A DNA stretch of 52,702 nt from Methylobacter sp. (lineage in GTDB: Bacteria; Pseudomonadota; Gammaproteobacteria; Methylococcales; Methylomonadaceae): NCBI GenBank assembly GCA_004299305.1, contig SCPZ01000010.1, positions 1 through 52,702 on the forward strand. Direction: 5' to 3'. The position numbers and the translations under genes were made by a program. Under the pieces are notes generated by a model. That model did not search any database, was not told the DNA's origin, and worked only from the letters and a program-made list of their open reading frames with translations. Each line of letters starts with the position of its first letter. Position 1 is the first letter of the stretch. Positions 16,699-23,851 of the stretch are shown piece by piece.

Positions 16699-17031
16699 AT
16701 GGCTACACAAATTGAATTCGACGACATCGAAACCCTTAGGGTTTCAGAGCTGAAATTCGGCGCATTGGGTTGGCGGCTGGCCATCATCATGACCGACAGC
16801 ATGGGCAACCGTATTGACCTGTCATTAAAAACCAGCCACGACGCCGTCCTGGACAAACTAAAACCGGAAACACCGGTTAATGCCGAATTATTAGCGGCAT
16901 CCAAACTGGCGCTGCCATTAATGAAGGCCTTCTTTCAAACCAAAGATGGAAAAGCAACCATAAAGCTATTAGAACAAGCCATCAACCAAGCCGATAGCTA
17001 TCACCCAGCCGCCTTAGGACACCAACAATGA
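16699..17031 (+). CDS. Hypothetical early protein
   Basis: A 110-residue protein of unknown function with alternating beta strands (ALGWRLAIIMTDSMGNRIDLSL) and two C-terminal helices. It overlaps the following DUF3164 gene by 4 bp. No catalytic motif seen. Confidence 0.6.
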   Translation: MATQIEFDDIETLRVSELKFGALGWRLAIIMTDSMGNRIDLSLKTSHDAVLDKLKPETPVNAELLAASKLALPLMKAFFQTKDGKATIKLLEQAINQADSYHPAALGHQQ

Positions 17032-17738
17032 GCCCCAAACAACGCTTAGAAAACAGCCTACAAAAAATCAAAGCCCTGTATCAGCATGTTACCGAGATCA
17101 AAAAAGACGAAGGATTCCCCTTGCTGTCTGATGGAAAAGGTCGGCTTTGTCCGGTTAGCATCATCAGCGACATCGACCTGGCCAGAAATAACCTGGTCAA
17201 CAACCGCAATGCCCGCGCCCAGGAGCTATCCCTACTGATCGAGCAATTTAAAGCCGAAACCTTCGCCGACATCGACGCCTTTATCGACATCAGCAACAGC
17301 GAACACGGCGGAAAAATCGGCATCGTCAGCGAAAACAGCAAGCGCAAAGCCTGGAAAGGCAACATCCAACTGATCAACTACAGCGCCACCCAAAAAATAA
17401 ACTTAAGAATCAGCGACAAAATCGCCTTTAGCGAAAAGCTAAACAACGCCATGGAAAAACTGCAAGGCTTGATTAAAGCGCATAGCAGCGATATAGACGA
17501 CATCATCAAAGTCCTGATTAATGAAGCCTTTAGAGTCGATAAAACCGGCTATATCGACACCCAAAAAATACTCGAACTGCGCCGCTACAAAATCAACCAT
17601 CCGGTCTGGAAGTCAGCTATGGACGACATCGCCGAAAGCATCCAGATCGTCGGCAGCAAATCGTATTTGCAATTCTGGTTCCGGGACAGCCCGGACGCAG
17701 AATGGCAGCCCATCGCCTTGGATATAGCGAGATTGTAA
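17028..17738 (+). CDS. DUF3164-family protein
   Basis: A 236-residue protein matching the DUF3164 pattern found in Mu-like and B3-like phages: a helical N-terminal half with RNNLVNNRNARAQELS, the AFIDISNSEHGGK stretch, and a C-terminal SYLQFWFRDSPDAEWQPIALDIA. Function unknown, with a suspected role in early DNA metabolism. The stop overlaps the next start (TAATG). Confidence 0.75.
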   Translation: MSPKQRLENSLQKIKALYQHVTEIKKDEGFPLLSDGKGRLCPVSIISDIDLARNNLVNNRNARAQELSLLIEQFKAETFADIDAFIDISNSEHGGKIGIVSENSKRKAWKGNIQLINYSATQKINLRISDKIAFSEKLNNAMEKLQGLIKAHSSDIDDIIKVLINEAFRVDKTGYIDTQKILELRRYKINHPVWKSAMDDIAESIQIVGSKSYLQFWFRDSPDAEWQPIALDIARL

Positions 17739-17968
17739 TGCGTATTTACGCAGAGGATTCGCAGCTTATTTTTGAATGCGACTATTGCGGGATAAAACAA
17801 AGCGTATCCCCTGCAAAAACGAAGCGGACATTCATGAAATCGCTAAATAGTTTCGTGAGGCAGCATGACCATACCTGTAAATGGACTAAGGAACGGAATG
17901 ATCGCATTAAATTAAGCGCTACGTTAGCGAGTGAAATAATTAAAAAAATAACCGAATCCTGCCATTAG
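17738..17968 (+). CDS. Small putative zinc-binding protein
   Basis: A 76-residue protein read from the ATG at 17738, which shares a base with the previous stop. It carries CDYCG near the N-terminus and HDHTC about 35 residues on, a possible single zinc site. More AT-rich than its neighbours, so it may be a recent acquisition. Function unknown. Confidence 0.6.
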   Translation: MRIYAEDSQLIFECDYCGIKQSVSPAKTKRTFMKSLNSFVRQHDHTCKWTKERNDRIKLSATLASEIIKKITESCH

Positions 17969-17972
17969 AGCC

Positions 17973-18536
17973 ATGAACAAAGCCCAATTCATCCAGCAGA
18001 TCGTCATCCGCACCTGCCCCGGCCTAGACAAACTGCCCGCCGCCATCGCGCATGGCGAGCAGCTTTGGCAGGGCTTAACCAAGGCCGGTTATGGCGATAA
18101 AAAGCCCGCAGAACCCAGAGACATCAAGGACGACTACTACAGCCTACTGAGCGACCGGCAAAAAAGCTGGTTTGATAAATTTTGGGCCGCGTTCAACCTA
18201 AAGACCGGCAAACAACGGGCCGCACTGCGCTGGCAGCAACTCGGCGAGTTAAGCGACAGCCAATACCAAACCATCGTCACCGCCGCCAAAAAAGAAGCCG
18301 AGCGCGACCATGGCGGCGCAACCAGAAAATACGCCGAAGGCTGGCTCAGCGACCGGAGATGGACCGATTACACGCCCACCCAGACCGTGCAAAACCAGCA
18401 ACAAGACAACGAAATCAACAAACTGCTCGCCGACCTAAACGGCATCAAGCGCCTGTACCAGCAAAGCCAAGATGAAGCCCTGTTGCCGCAGATCAAAAAA
18501 CTGGAACACGCCATCAAAGCCAGAAGGCCGCACTGA
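17973..18536 (+). CDS. Hypothetical protein with replication-organiser-like C-terminal motif
   Basis: A 187-residue protein directly upstream of mor, where Mu carries gp16/GemA, but the sequence does not show the GemA pattern. The middle has WFDKFWAAFNLKTGKQRAALRWQQL. Then KYAEGWLSDRRWTDY resembles the C-terminal signature of phage replisome-organiser and DnaT-like proteins. The end is a coiled coil. A link to replication is a weak inference. It stops 1 bp before the mor start. Confidence 0.6.
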   Translation: MNKAQFIQQIVIRTCPGLDKLPAAIAHGEQLWQGLTKAGYGDKKPAEPRDIKDDYYSLLSDRQKSWFDKFWAAFNLKTGKQRAALRWQQLGELSDSQYQTIVTAAKKEAERDHGGATRKYAEGWLSDRRWTDYTPTQTVQNQQQDNEINKLLADLNGIKRLYQQSQDEALLPQIKKLEHAIKARRPH

Positions 18537-18537
18537 C

Positions 18538-18975
18538 ATGAGTCTGACCGACACCGCCGCACTGCTGGCCGACTACCTGCCAGGCAGCATCCACGAATTA
18601 ATGACCGTGATCAGCGCCGCCTCGGTAGCGGCCTTGATCAAAGCAAGGCCCGGCACCCGCGTGCAAATCCCAGGAACCCCGACCGCCGAGCATTGGCTAG
18701 TCGCGCTGATCGGCTGGGACGACCTGAACAAACTGAGCGCCCGCTATGGCGGCACCGCCATCGACATCCCGCGTTGCGTCCAAGTGATGACCGCCGCCCA
18801 GGACAGCCGAATCCTGGCCGACCGGCGTAGCGGCCACTCCTTAACAGAGCTGGCGCTGAAATACCGGATGACCGAGCGCGGCATCAGCAAAGCCTTGCGC
18901 CGGATAGAAAAGCAGGAATACAAACCCTGGGTCAAGCAGGCGGTCAGCTGGAGCCAGGGGGATTTGTTTGATTAG
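18538..18975 (+). CDS. mor: Mor-family transcription activator
   Basis: A 145-residue middle-operon regulator of the Mu Mor/C family, read from the ATG at 18538. The N-terminal dimerisation part (MSLTDTAALLADYLPGSIHEL) is followed by a beta-strand linker and a C-terminal helix-turn-helix (GHSLTELALKYRMTERGISKALRRIEKQE). In Mu, Mor activates the middle promoter that drives the late activator. No separate C-type gene is seen here, so Mor may control late genes directly. The last 42 codons are duplicated at 19471-19596. Confidence 0.85.
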   Translation: MSLTDTAALLADYLPGSIHELMTVISAASVAALIKARPGTRVQIPGTPTAEHWLVALIGWDDLNKLSARYGGTAIDIPRCVQVMTAAQDSRILADRRSGHSLTELALKYRMTERGISKALRRIEKQEYKPWVKQAVSWSQGDLFD

Positions 18976-19100
18976 CCCCATCGTTCCCACGCTCCGGCGT
19001 GGGAATGTAGGTAGCGACGCTCCAGCGTCGCGGTTAACAACGCTGGAGCGTGGGAACGATACAATCGCAATGTTGTTAAACAACGGTACGCACAGCGTAC
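18976..19100. repeat. Palindromic repeat cluster after mor
   Basis: Two nested palindromes (CGTTCCCACGCTCCGGCGTGGGAA type, and GCGACGCTCCAGCGTCGC) are followed by the right half of a GTAGGGTACGC-family unit (GTTGTTAAACAACGGTACGC). All are of families also seen in the host flanks. The first hairpin may act as the mor terminator. Confidence 0.75.
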
Positions 19101-19135
19101 ATGGCTAACCGGACCGCAACAGCGGGAGCAAGACT

Positions 19136-19390
19136 ATGACAACTGAACAAAACTCGCCCGCTATTGCGGGTCCGGTTGAGCGCCGGGTTAGCAGACCTAA
19201 TGCAACTTGGTCTTTGTCGCTTGATTGCGAATGTCCGTCCTGCGGAGAGTACGTTGACCTGCTCGAATACCCGGATTTCTGGGACGGGCGCAGGTTAGAT
19301 GCCTGCGAGCACGATACAGAGCGCAGCCTAGGCGTTGATGTGGTGTGTCCAGAGTGCGGCCATGACTTTGAGGTTGACCTGAATTATTGA
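19136..19390 (+). CDS. Small zinc-ribbon protein
   Basis: An 84-residue protein with two CPxCG knuckles: CECPSCGEYVDL near residue 31 and VCPECGHDFEVDL near the C-terminus. Together they make a zinc-ribbon pair. The linker is acidic (EYPDFWDGRRLDACEHDTE). Similar small ribbons occur as phage accessory proteins. Function unknown. It lies between repeat units, so it was probably acquired with them. Confidence 0.65.
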   Translation: MTTEQNSPAIAGPVERRVSRPNATWSLSLDCECPSCGEYVDLLEYPDFWDGRRLDACEHDTERSLGVDVVCPECGHDFEVDLNY

Positions 19391-19397
19391 CAGCCCG

Positions 19398-19466
19398 GTA
19401 GGGTACGCTGTGCGTACCTTTTCAATCGCAACGTTGTTAAACAACGGTACGCACAGCGTACCCTAC
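19398..19466. repeat. Paired REP-like palindrome (GTAGGGTACGC family)
   Basis: Inverted 21-bp arms at 19398-19418 and 19446-19466 are separated by a spacer that itself contains AACGTTGTTAAACAACG. The same arm and spacer combination returns at 20081-20144. It immediately precedes the duplicated mor fragment. Confidence 0.88.
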
Positions 19467-19470
19467 ATGG

Positions 19471-19596
19471 CTGGCGCTGAAATACCGGATGACCGAGCGC
19501 GGCATCAGCAAAGCCTTGCGCCGGATAGAAAAGCAGGAATATAAGCCCTGGGTTAAGCAGGCGGTCAGCTGGAGTCAGGGGGATTTGTTTGATTAG
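19471..19596 (+). pseudogene. Duplicated 3' fragment of mor
   Basis: A 126-bp copy of the last 42 codons of mor (18850-18975) including the stop, lacking the N-terminal two-thirds and any start. It differs at four positions, all third-codon and all synonymous (Tyr, Lys, Val and Ser codons). It still encodes the complete helix-turn-helix, so it is the scar of recombination with a related mor gene that had been under selection. Expression without a start is unlikely. Confidence 0.92.
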
Positions 19597-19678
19597 CCGT
19601 ATCGCCACGGCCTAGCCTAAACGTTATACTTCGCCTTCCACGCATTCTGCGCGGCTTTTATAACAACAGAGAACCACT

Positions 19679-20065
19679 ATGAAAAACGTTAACAAAATAC
19701 TATTGAGCCTTGGCCTGATCTGCACAACGTCATTGCTATCCGGTTGTATGTCCATGGGAACCAAGGTTGACCCTGCACAAGTCGGGCAATTTAAAAAAGG
19801 CGTAACCACTGAGGCTGATATTGTCTCAGTGTTAGGAGCGCCCAATCAGCGTTCAACTCAGCCGGACGGTAGTAGCTCTATCGCCTATATGAGCATGAGT
19901 GGCAGGCCGGATGCCGCCATGTTTATCCCTTATATCGGTCCATTTATTGGCAAGGTTGAAAACCAAACAACGGCAGTTAACTTTGTATTTGACCAAAGCG
20001 GACACTTGACGGCAACTTCAACCAACGCCACAACTATGCGCGGCGGCTTATTGGGCGGTGATTAA
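19679..20065 (+). CDS. SmpA/OmlA-like small lipoprotein
   Basis: A 128-residue protein with a lipoprotein signal (LLSGC, Cys at 23) and a BamE/SmpA/OmlA-like fold pattern: QFKKGVTTEADIVSVLGAPNQ, then beta strands ending VNFVFDQSGHLTA. Such small beta-alpha lipoproteins often sit in the outer membrane. In a prophage, a lipoprotein expressed outside the structural operons may be a superinfection-exclusion or host-fitness factor; this is inferred. A shared leader (GCTTTTATAACAACAGAGAA) precedes it and the next gene. Confidence 0.78.
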   Translation: MKNVNKILLSLGLICTTSLLSGCMSMGTKVDPAQVGQFKKGVTTEADIVSVLGAPNQRSTQPDGSSSIAYMSMSGRPDAAMFIPYIGPFIGKVENQTTAVNFVFDQSGHLTATSTNATTMRGGLLGGD

Positions 20066-20080
20066 CAAAGTGCGTAGCCC

Positions 20081-20144
20081 GGTACGCTGTGCGTACCTTT
20101 TCAATCGCAACGTTGTTAAACAACGGTACGCACAGCGTACCCTA
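20081..20144. repeat. Paired REP-like palindrome (GTAGGGTACGC family)
   Basis: The left arm (20081-20097, slightly shortened) and right arm (20124-20144) flank the same AACGTTGTTAAACAACG spacer as at 19398-19466. It separates two exported-protein genes and may terminate the first. Confidence 0.85.
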
Positions 20145-20173
20145 CATGGCTTTTATAACAACAGAGAAATACT

Positions 20174-20494
20174 ATGAAAAAGATAATTATTTTAGCTGGT
20201 ATATTGCTGCCCATCTTGGCAATAGCTAGCGATGGATCAGCTATAAAGCAACTAAAAGGAAATGCATGGGTAAAAGATTTATATGTATCTCCAGGGCATA
20301 TGAATGTTGGTGTAATTTCTAAAGAAAAGAATTGGGATTCCCCAATGATTGCCCGTTATGTTTGTGGAGTATTAAAGAAAAATAGCAGTGATTTAAATTT
20401 TGTCAGATTTGTCGACATTGAACAGGTTCTCTATAAAAATAAAACACCAAATGATGCAGAAATAGCGAAATTCACCTGTAGGGATGTTCTTTAG
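20174..20494 (+). CDS. Small exported protein, unknown function
   Basis: A 106-residue protein with a signal peptide (KKIIILAGILLPILAIA, cleavage after about residue 19) and two cysteines (RYVCGV and FTCRDVL) that could form a periplasmic disulfide. AT-rich composition contrasts with the surrounding phage genes. The same 20-bp leader as the previous gene ends 5 bp before its start. No family recognised; part of an accessory (moron-like) cassette. Confidence 0.65.
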   Translation: MKKIIILAGILLPILAIASDGSAIKQLKGNAWVKDLYVSPGHMNVGVISKEKNWDSPMIARYVCGVLKKNSSDLNFVRFVDIEQVLYKNKTPNDAEIAKFTCRDVL

Positions 20495-20559
20495 CAACAT
20501 AGCCACCTAACCCGGCTTGCGCGGCTTTTTATAACTATGATAAATAACACAGAGGTTTT

Positions 20560-20937
20560 ATGAAAAAATTGATATTGATATTAGGATTGCTAGTTTTAGC
20601 AAGTTGTGTGAATCCAGAGAAACAGGCACTTTTGTCCAAGGTAGCCAACCAGTCCATAATCTGTGGAACAATAGATGACTGCGAAGTCAAATGGGGCCGA
20701 TCAATCCTTTGGATCACCCAAAATTCACATTGGAAAATACGCCAGCAAACCGAACAACTTATCACCACTGAGGGTCCATTGGATAGCACGGAAGCTGCCT
20801 TTGTCGTTAACAAAATACCGTTAGGGGGTGGAAAATATCAAATTGACATCCAGGCTGCCTGTGGCAACCCGTTTGGATGCGTCCCTGAAACATTAGATTT
20901 ACGAGCTGATTTTGTACAGTTTGTTTTGAGTAAGTAA
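20560..20937 (+). CDS. Small lipoprotein, unknown function
   Basis: A 125-residue lipoprotein with signal KKLILILGLLVLASC (Cys16) followed by a mature part with several cysteines (ICGTIDDCEVKWG; AACGNPFGCVP). It has a good ribosome-binding site (CAGAGG) and is the third exported product in a row. The preceding sequence keeps a degraded form of the shared leader (GCGCGGCTTTTTATAAC). No family recognised. Surface location fits an exclusion or lysogenic-conversion role, which is inference. Confidence 0.68.
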   Translation: MKKLILILGLLVLASCVNPEKQALLSKVANQSIICGTIDDCEVKWGRSILWITQNSHWKIRQQTEQLITTEGPLDSTEAAFVVNKIPLGGGKYQIDIQAACGNPFGCVPETLDLRADFVQFVLSK

Positions 20938-21008
20938 GAGTTTAGATAATTTGACAAAAACAAACTGAGGGGCTAATCTAATCGCGCGCTGGCAAAATCC
21001 AGCGTACG

Positions 21009-21180
21009 GGATTGGTCTCTCGGTTTCCAGGGCGTGTAAAACGCCGCTTTATGCGGTTTTTTTATGCGCAACGTTCAGCATTCCTTTATGGTGGGCTGGG
21101 CGAGGCGCTCTTCGGAGCGGCCAGACCTTGGACTGGTAGACCAACCTCGTTCAGTTCACCGCCAATGATTGGTCTCATTG
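21009..21180 (+). ncRNA. C4-antisense-RNA-like leader upstream of KilA-N gene
   Basis: The core at about 21090-21160 can fold as a GGTG/CACC closing stem enclosing two hairpins, CGCTC-TTCG-GAGCG and CCAG-ACCTTGGA-CTGG, then AGACCAACCTCG. It resembles the phage P1/P7 C4 antisense RNA that silences antirepressor genes. ATTGGTCTC, complementary to the AGACCAA in the core, occurs both upstream (21011-21019) and downstream (21168-21176), matching the two-target design of C4 loci. A possible hairpin with a T-tract lies at about 21038-21063. It ends about 35 bp before the KilA-N gene. Confidence 0.72.
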
Positions 21181-21215
21181 GCGATGTTAAAAATTAACAT
21201 CCAAGGAAAAAAATC

Positions 21216-21956
21216 ATGAACACATTATCCCTAGTTATTTCCAATACCCCCATTCAACAAGACACTAAAGGCCGTTATTGCTTAAACGACCTGCACAAAG
21301 CCGCTGGCAATGAAAAACGCCATCAGCCTTCCAACTGGCTACAAATTCAACAAACTCAAGAATTGATTGCCGAGCTTGAAAGTTATGATCATGGAATTAC
21401 AGGAGCTAAAATTCAGGCAATTGAGACCATACAAGGCAAAGGCAAGCAACAAGGCACCTACGTCGTTAAAGAACTCGTCTACGCCTACGCCATGTGGATC
21501 AGCCCCGCCTTCAGCCTAAAAGTGATCCGCACCTTTGACGCCCTGGTTAACACACCGCCCCTCGACCCCTTCAAGCTATCGTACACGCCGGAACAGTTGG
21601 AAGACCTGATTACAGACCGCATCCGGGAATCCTCCTTAATCCCCCCGACCGGCCCGCTGACCTTAGCCCAATTCAACGCCGCCCAACAAGCCGTCAGCGT
21701 GGCCCAAAAACACTTGGCTGTAGTCCAAATCATCGTCAGCGCCGCCGATCTACAGCAGCTGAAAGGCAAGGCCGGTAAAGTCCAACAGGCCGTGGTGTTC
21801 AAGCGCTGGTCGCCGGAAGACAGCGACGCCGCCCAAGAGATGCAAGCGAAAGGCTACGGTCCTACGCATATCGCCAAGCTGATCGGAGACCGCACCGCTA
21901 ATGGCGTCAAAAAACATTTACAGTATCTGGCTAAAAAACACGGCGGTACCCAATGA
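21216..21956 (+). CDS. KilA-N domain protein, probable antirepressor
   Basis: A 246-residue protein with a KilA-N DNA-binding domain at about residues 10-110 (YCLNDLHKAAGNEKRHQPSNWL, then TYVVKELVYAYAMWISPAFSLKVI). The C-terminal part (about 185-246) looks like a second helix-turn-helix region with GYGPTHIAKLIGDRTANGVKKHL. KilA-N proteins of temperate phages often act as antirepressors or lytic-switch factors. The C4-like RNA leader directly upstream supports post-transcriptional silencing. A good AAGGAAAAAAATC ribosome-binding region precedes the ATG. Confidence 0.85.
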   Translation: MNTLSLVISNTPIQQDTKGRYCLNDLHKAAGNEKRHQPSNWLQIQQTQELIAELESYDHGITGAKIQAIETIQGKGKQQGTYVVKELVYAYAMWISPAFSLKVIRTFDALVNTPPLDPFKLSYTPEQLEDLITDRIRESSLIPPTGPLTLAQFNAAQQAVSVAQKHLAVVQIIVSAADLQQLKGKAGKVQQAVVFKRWSPEDSDAAQEMQAKGYGPTHIAKLIGDRTANGVKKHLQYLAKKHGGTQ

Positions 21957-22141
21957 GCGCCCAAATCCTGCTGTTCCCGGTCAACCGGATTCGTCGCCTG
22001 ACCTGTTCAGGCAAGCTGACCTCCGACATGACCCTGATCAGCGTAATGAGCCAGATCCCGAGCGTTGCGAGCAATTGCCGGATTGATTTGCTGTACGCAG
22101 TGTTCGATAATGCCTTAAAAGCGTCGATGAACAAAAAGTAA
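21953..22141 (+). CDS. Small hypothetical protein
   Basis: A 62-residue protein starting in a 4-bp ATGA overlap with the KilA-N gene and ending just before a strong terminator, so it is the last gene of that operon. It has a basic N-terminus (FPVNRIRRL). No domain recognised. Confidence 0.6.
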   Translation: MSAQILLFPVNRIRRLTCSGKLTSDMTLISVMSQIPSVASNCRIDLLYAVFDNALKASMNKK

Positions 22142-22162
22142 TCGGGCTAGCGTAACCCACCC

Positions 22163-22202
22163 AGCCCCGCTGAACAGAACCGGTTCAGCGGGGCTTTTTT
22201 TT
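22163..22202 (+). terminator. Strong intrinsic terminator
   Basis: A 12-bp GC-rich stem (GCCCCGCTGAAC paired with GTTCAGCGGGGC), a short loop and eight Ts. It closes the KilA-N operon before the lysis genes, so the holin gene must have its own promoter or depend on antitermination. Confidence 0.93.
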
Positions 22203-22268
22203 ACCCGGCGTTTTATGATGCAGTCTACCTAGCCGCAACCCTAGCGGTATTGACGTGGAGACATGAAG

Positions 22269-22685
22269 ATGTTTGGGATGGATGATGCAGTCGCCGCCGG
22301 TGCGACCTTGATTGATACGGTGGTCAAGCGAGTCTGGCCGGATGCGACCGAGCTTGAAAAAATCAAACTGGAACAAATGAGCCAGGCCTTGCAGGCCGAA
22401 TGGACTAACCAGCTGGCGCAGATCGAGGTAAATAAGGTCGAAGCCGCCTCCAGTTCATTGTGGGTGTCAGGCTGGCGGCCTTTTGTCGGTTGGGTGTGCG
22501 GGGCGGCGCTGGCTTATGCGGCGCTGATCGAGCCGATCGCGCGCTTTGTGGCGATGGTGGCGTTTAGCTATCCGGGGGCATTTCCGGTCATCAATACCGA
22601 GCTGACCTTGCAAGTGCTGTTGGGACTGTTAGGCCTGGGCTGGATGCGCTCATCGGAAAAGAAAGCCGGTGTGGCCGGAAAATAA
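22269..22685 (+). CDS. Phage holin, 3TM family
   Basis: A 138-residue membrane protein read from the ATG at 22269, where GTGGAG is eight bases upstream; an ATG two codons earlier is too close to that site. An amphipathic N-terminal half (IKLEQMSQALQAEWTNQLAQIEVNKVEAAS) is followed by SGWRPFVGWVCGAALAYAAL and two more hydrophobic segments, the pattern of the Holin_3TMs family (GWRPF...). It would permeabilise the inner membrane for the endolysin encoded downstream. Confidence 0.87.
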   Translation: MFGMDDAVAAGATLIDTVVKRVWPDATELEKIKLEQMSQALQAEWTNQLAQIEVNKVEAASSSLWVSGWRPFVGWVCGAALAYAALIEPIARFVAMVAFSYPGAFPVINTELTLQVLLGLLGLGWMRSSEKKAGVAGK

Positions 22686-22691
22686 TAAGCC

Positions 22692-22854
22692 CTCGTTCCC
22701 ACGTAGCGCGTCACTGCCATTAAGTTAATGGTTGCGCATTCCCAGCGAGTGGAGTGCAAGGCTGGCCTTGCACTATGAAGCGGTTAGTACAAGGCCAGCC
22801 TTGTACTCCATTTGGGCTTAACTTAATGGCCGTGACGCAGCGCGTGGGAACGAG
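22692..22854. repeat. Composite nested palindrome between holin and endolysin genes
   Basis: Outer arms CTCGTTCCCACG (22692-22703) and CGTGGGAACGAG (22843-22854) enclose a second inverted pair (GCGTCAC..CCATTAAGTTAA against TTAACTTAATGG.CGTGACGC). Inside are two self-complementary units (GTGCAAGGCTGGCCTTGCAC at about 22753-22773 and GTACAAGGCCAGCCTTGTAC at about 22787-22806). It looks like stepwise insertion of one repeat family within another. Confidence 0.88.
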
Positions 22855-22875
22855 AATAAACACCCAGAGACTCTT

Positions 22876-23406
22876 ATGATTATCACAGAAGAACAGTTAA
22901 AAAAAATCGCCCCCTACTCGACCGCTCAGCAACGGAACCGGTATTTGCCGCATTTGAATGCAGTCTTTGCCGGTGCTCACATTAATACCCCGCTCCGGGT
23001 GGCCGCGTTTTTGGCGCAGCTCATTCATGAGTCGGGCAGTTTTAACTATGTGTTGGAATTGGCCGATGGTAAAGCTTACGAAAACCGCAAGGACTTAGGC
23101 AATACCTGCAAAGGCGACGGGGTGCGCTACAAGGGCCGGGGCTTGATTCAGGTCACCGGGCGAGCCAATTATCTGCGTTGCGGTCAGGCGCTGGGTCTGG
23201 ACTTGTTGGCTCAGCCCGAGTTACTGGAACAGCCGGAACCGGCGGTGTTATCGGCGGCTTGGTTTTGGACCACACATGACTGTAATGCCTTGGCCGACAA
23301 GAGCGAATTTAACGCGATTACGCGGGTGATTAACGGCGGCTACAACGGGATGATAGAGCGCTTTAAGTTGTATAAATGCGCTAAAAAGGTCTTGGGACTT
23401 AGTTAA
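22876..23406 (+). CDS. GH19 chitinase-like endolysin
   Basis: A 176-residue glycoside hydrolase family 19 lysozyme. The catalytic glutamate is E52 in LIHESGSF, a second acidic residue lies at about E61, and the substrate-cleft motif YKGRGLIQVTGRANY is intact. It also has WFWTTHDCNALAD and TRVINGGYNG, both characteristic. It cleaves peptidoglycan glycan strands at lysis. No signal peptide, so release depends on the holin at 22269. Confidence 0.94.
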   Translation: MIITEEQLKKIAPYSTAQQRNRYLPHLNAVFAGAHINTPLRVAAFLAQLIHESGSFNYVLELADGKAYENRKDLGNTCKGDGVRYKGRGLIQVTGRANYLRCGQALGLDLLAQPELLEQPEPAVLSAAWFWTTHDCNALADKSEFNAITRVINGGYNGMIERFKLYKCAKKVLGLS

Positions 23407-23407
23407 G

Positions 23408-23428
23408 GCCGTCCAACTATTAACAAAA
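23408..23428. repeat. Internal copy of the prophage-end repeat
   Basis: GCCGTCCAACTATTAACAAA matches the subterminal repeats near the right end (GGCGTCCAACTATTAGCAAA at 48581; GGCGTCCAAGTATTAACAAA at 48635). It lies in the 70-bp gap between the endolysin and DUF2730 genes, far from either end. It may be an extra transposase-binding site or a leftover from a recombination event. Confidence 0.75.
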
Positions 23429-23476
23429 AACGGCGAATGTTGATGTTTATTTGCCAATACTTGAACGCTAACAGGA

Positions 23477-23851
23477 ATGAATATGGATTATGAACTGATA
23501 AAAATGGTCTTGATGGCGTTGAATATGCTGATGACCTTGGCGTTATGGCGATTCTCGGTAAATGACCGTAAGCAGCGGGCAACGGCTGAATCGATCAAGG
23601 AGCTGGATAAAACAGTCACCAAGAAGTTTGAGGAAAAGGCGGCACGCCTCGCTAAAGTCGAGAGCGAATTAAGGACGCTGCCATCTCGTGACGAATTGAT
23701 TCGGCTGCATGAACGCATTGATAAGGAATACCTGATTATTAATGAAAAACTGGAACGTATGAGTACGGACCTTAACAAAAACAACAAAGACACTACTTTG
23801 CTATTAGGTAGACTGATCGGGCAAGTCGACCAGATGAATGAGGCTAAATAA
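23477..23851 (+). CDS. DUF2730-family membrane-anchored coiled-coil protein (Mu gp25-like)
   Basis: A 124-residue protein with one N-terminal membrane helix (about 6-25, LIKMVLMALNMLMTLALWRF), a charged segment and a long coiled coil with LPSRDELIRLHERIDKEY. This is the DUF2730 layout of Mu-like phages at the same place, between lysis and terminase genes. A second ATG two codons in is an equally good start. Its stop shares a base with the next start. Function unknown; a spanin-like or packaging-linked role is speculative. Confidence 0.75.
   Translation: MNMDYELIKMVLMALNMLMTLALWRFSVNDRKQRATAESIKELDKTVTKKFEEKAARLAKVESELRTLPSRDELIRLHERIDKEYLIINEKLERMSTDLNKNNKDTTLLLGRLIGQVDQMNEAK

Noticed and set aside
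17973-18536. GemA/gp16 (DUF1018) assignment by position before mor
   Set aside because: The sequence does not show the GemA pattern; only the position agrees.
21012-21197. A 61-residue open frame upstream of the KilA-N gene (Ash-like sequence)
   Set aside because: It covers the C4-like RNA core and its hairpins, has no ribosome-binding site, and such frames are usually the RNA element read as protein.
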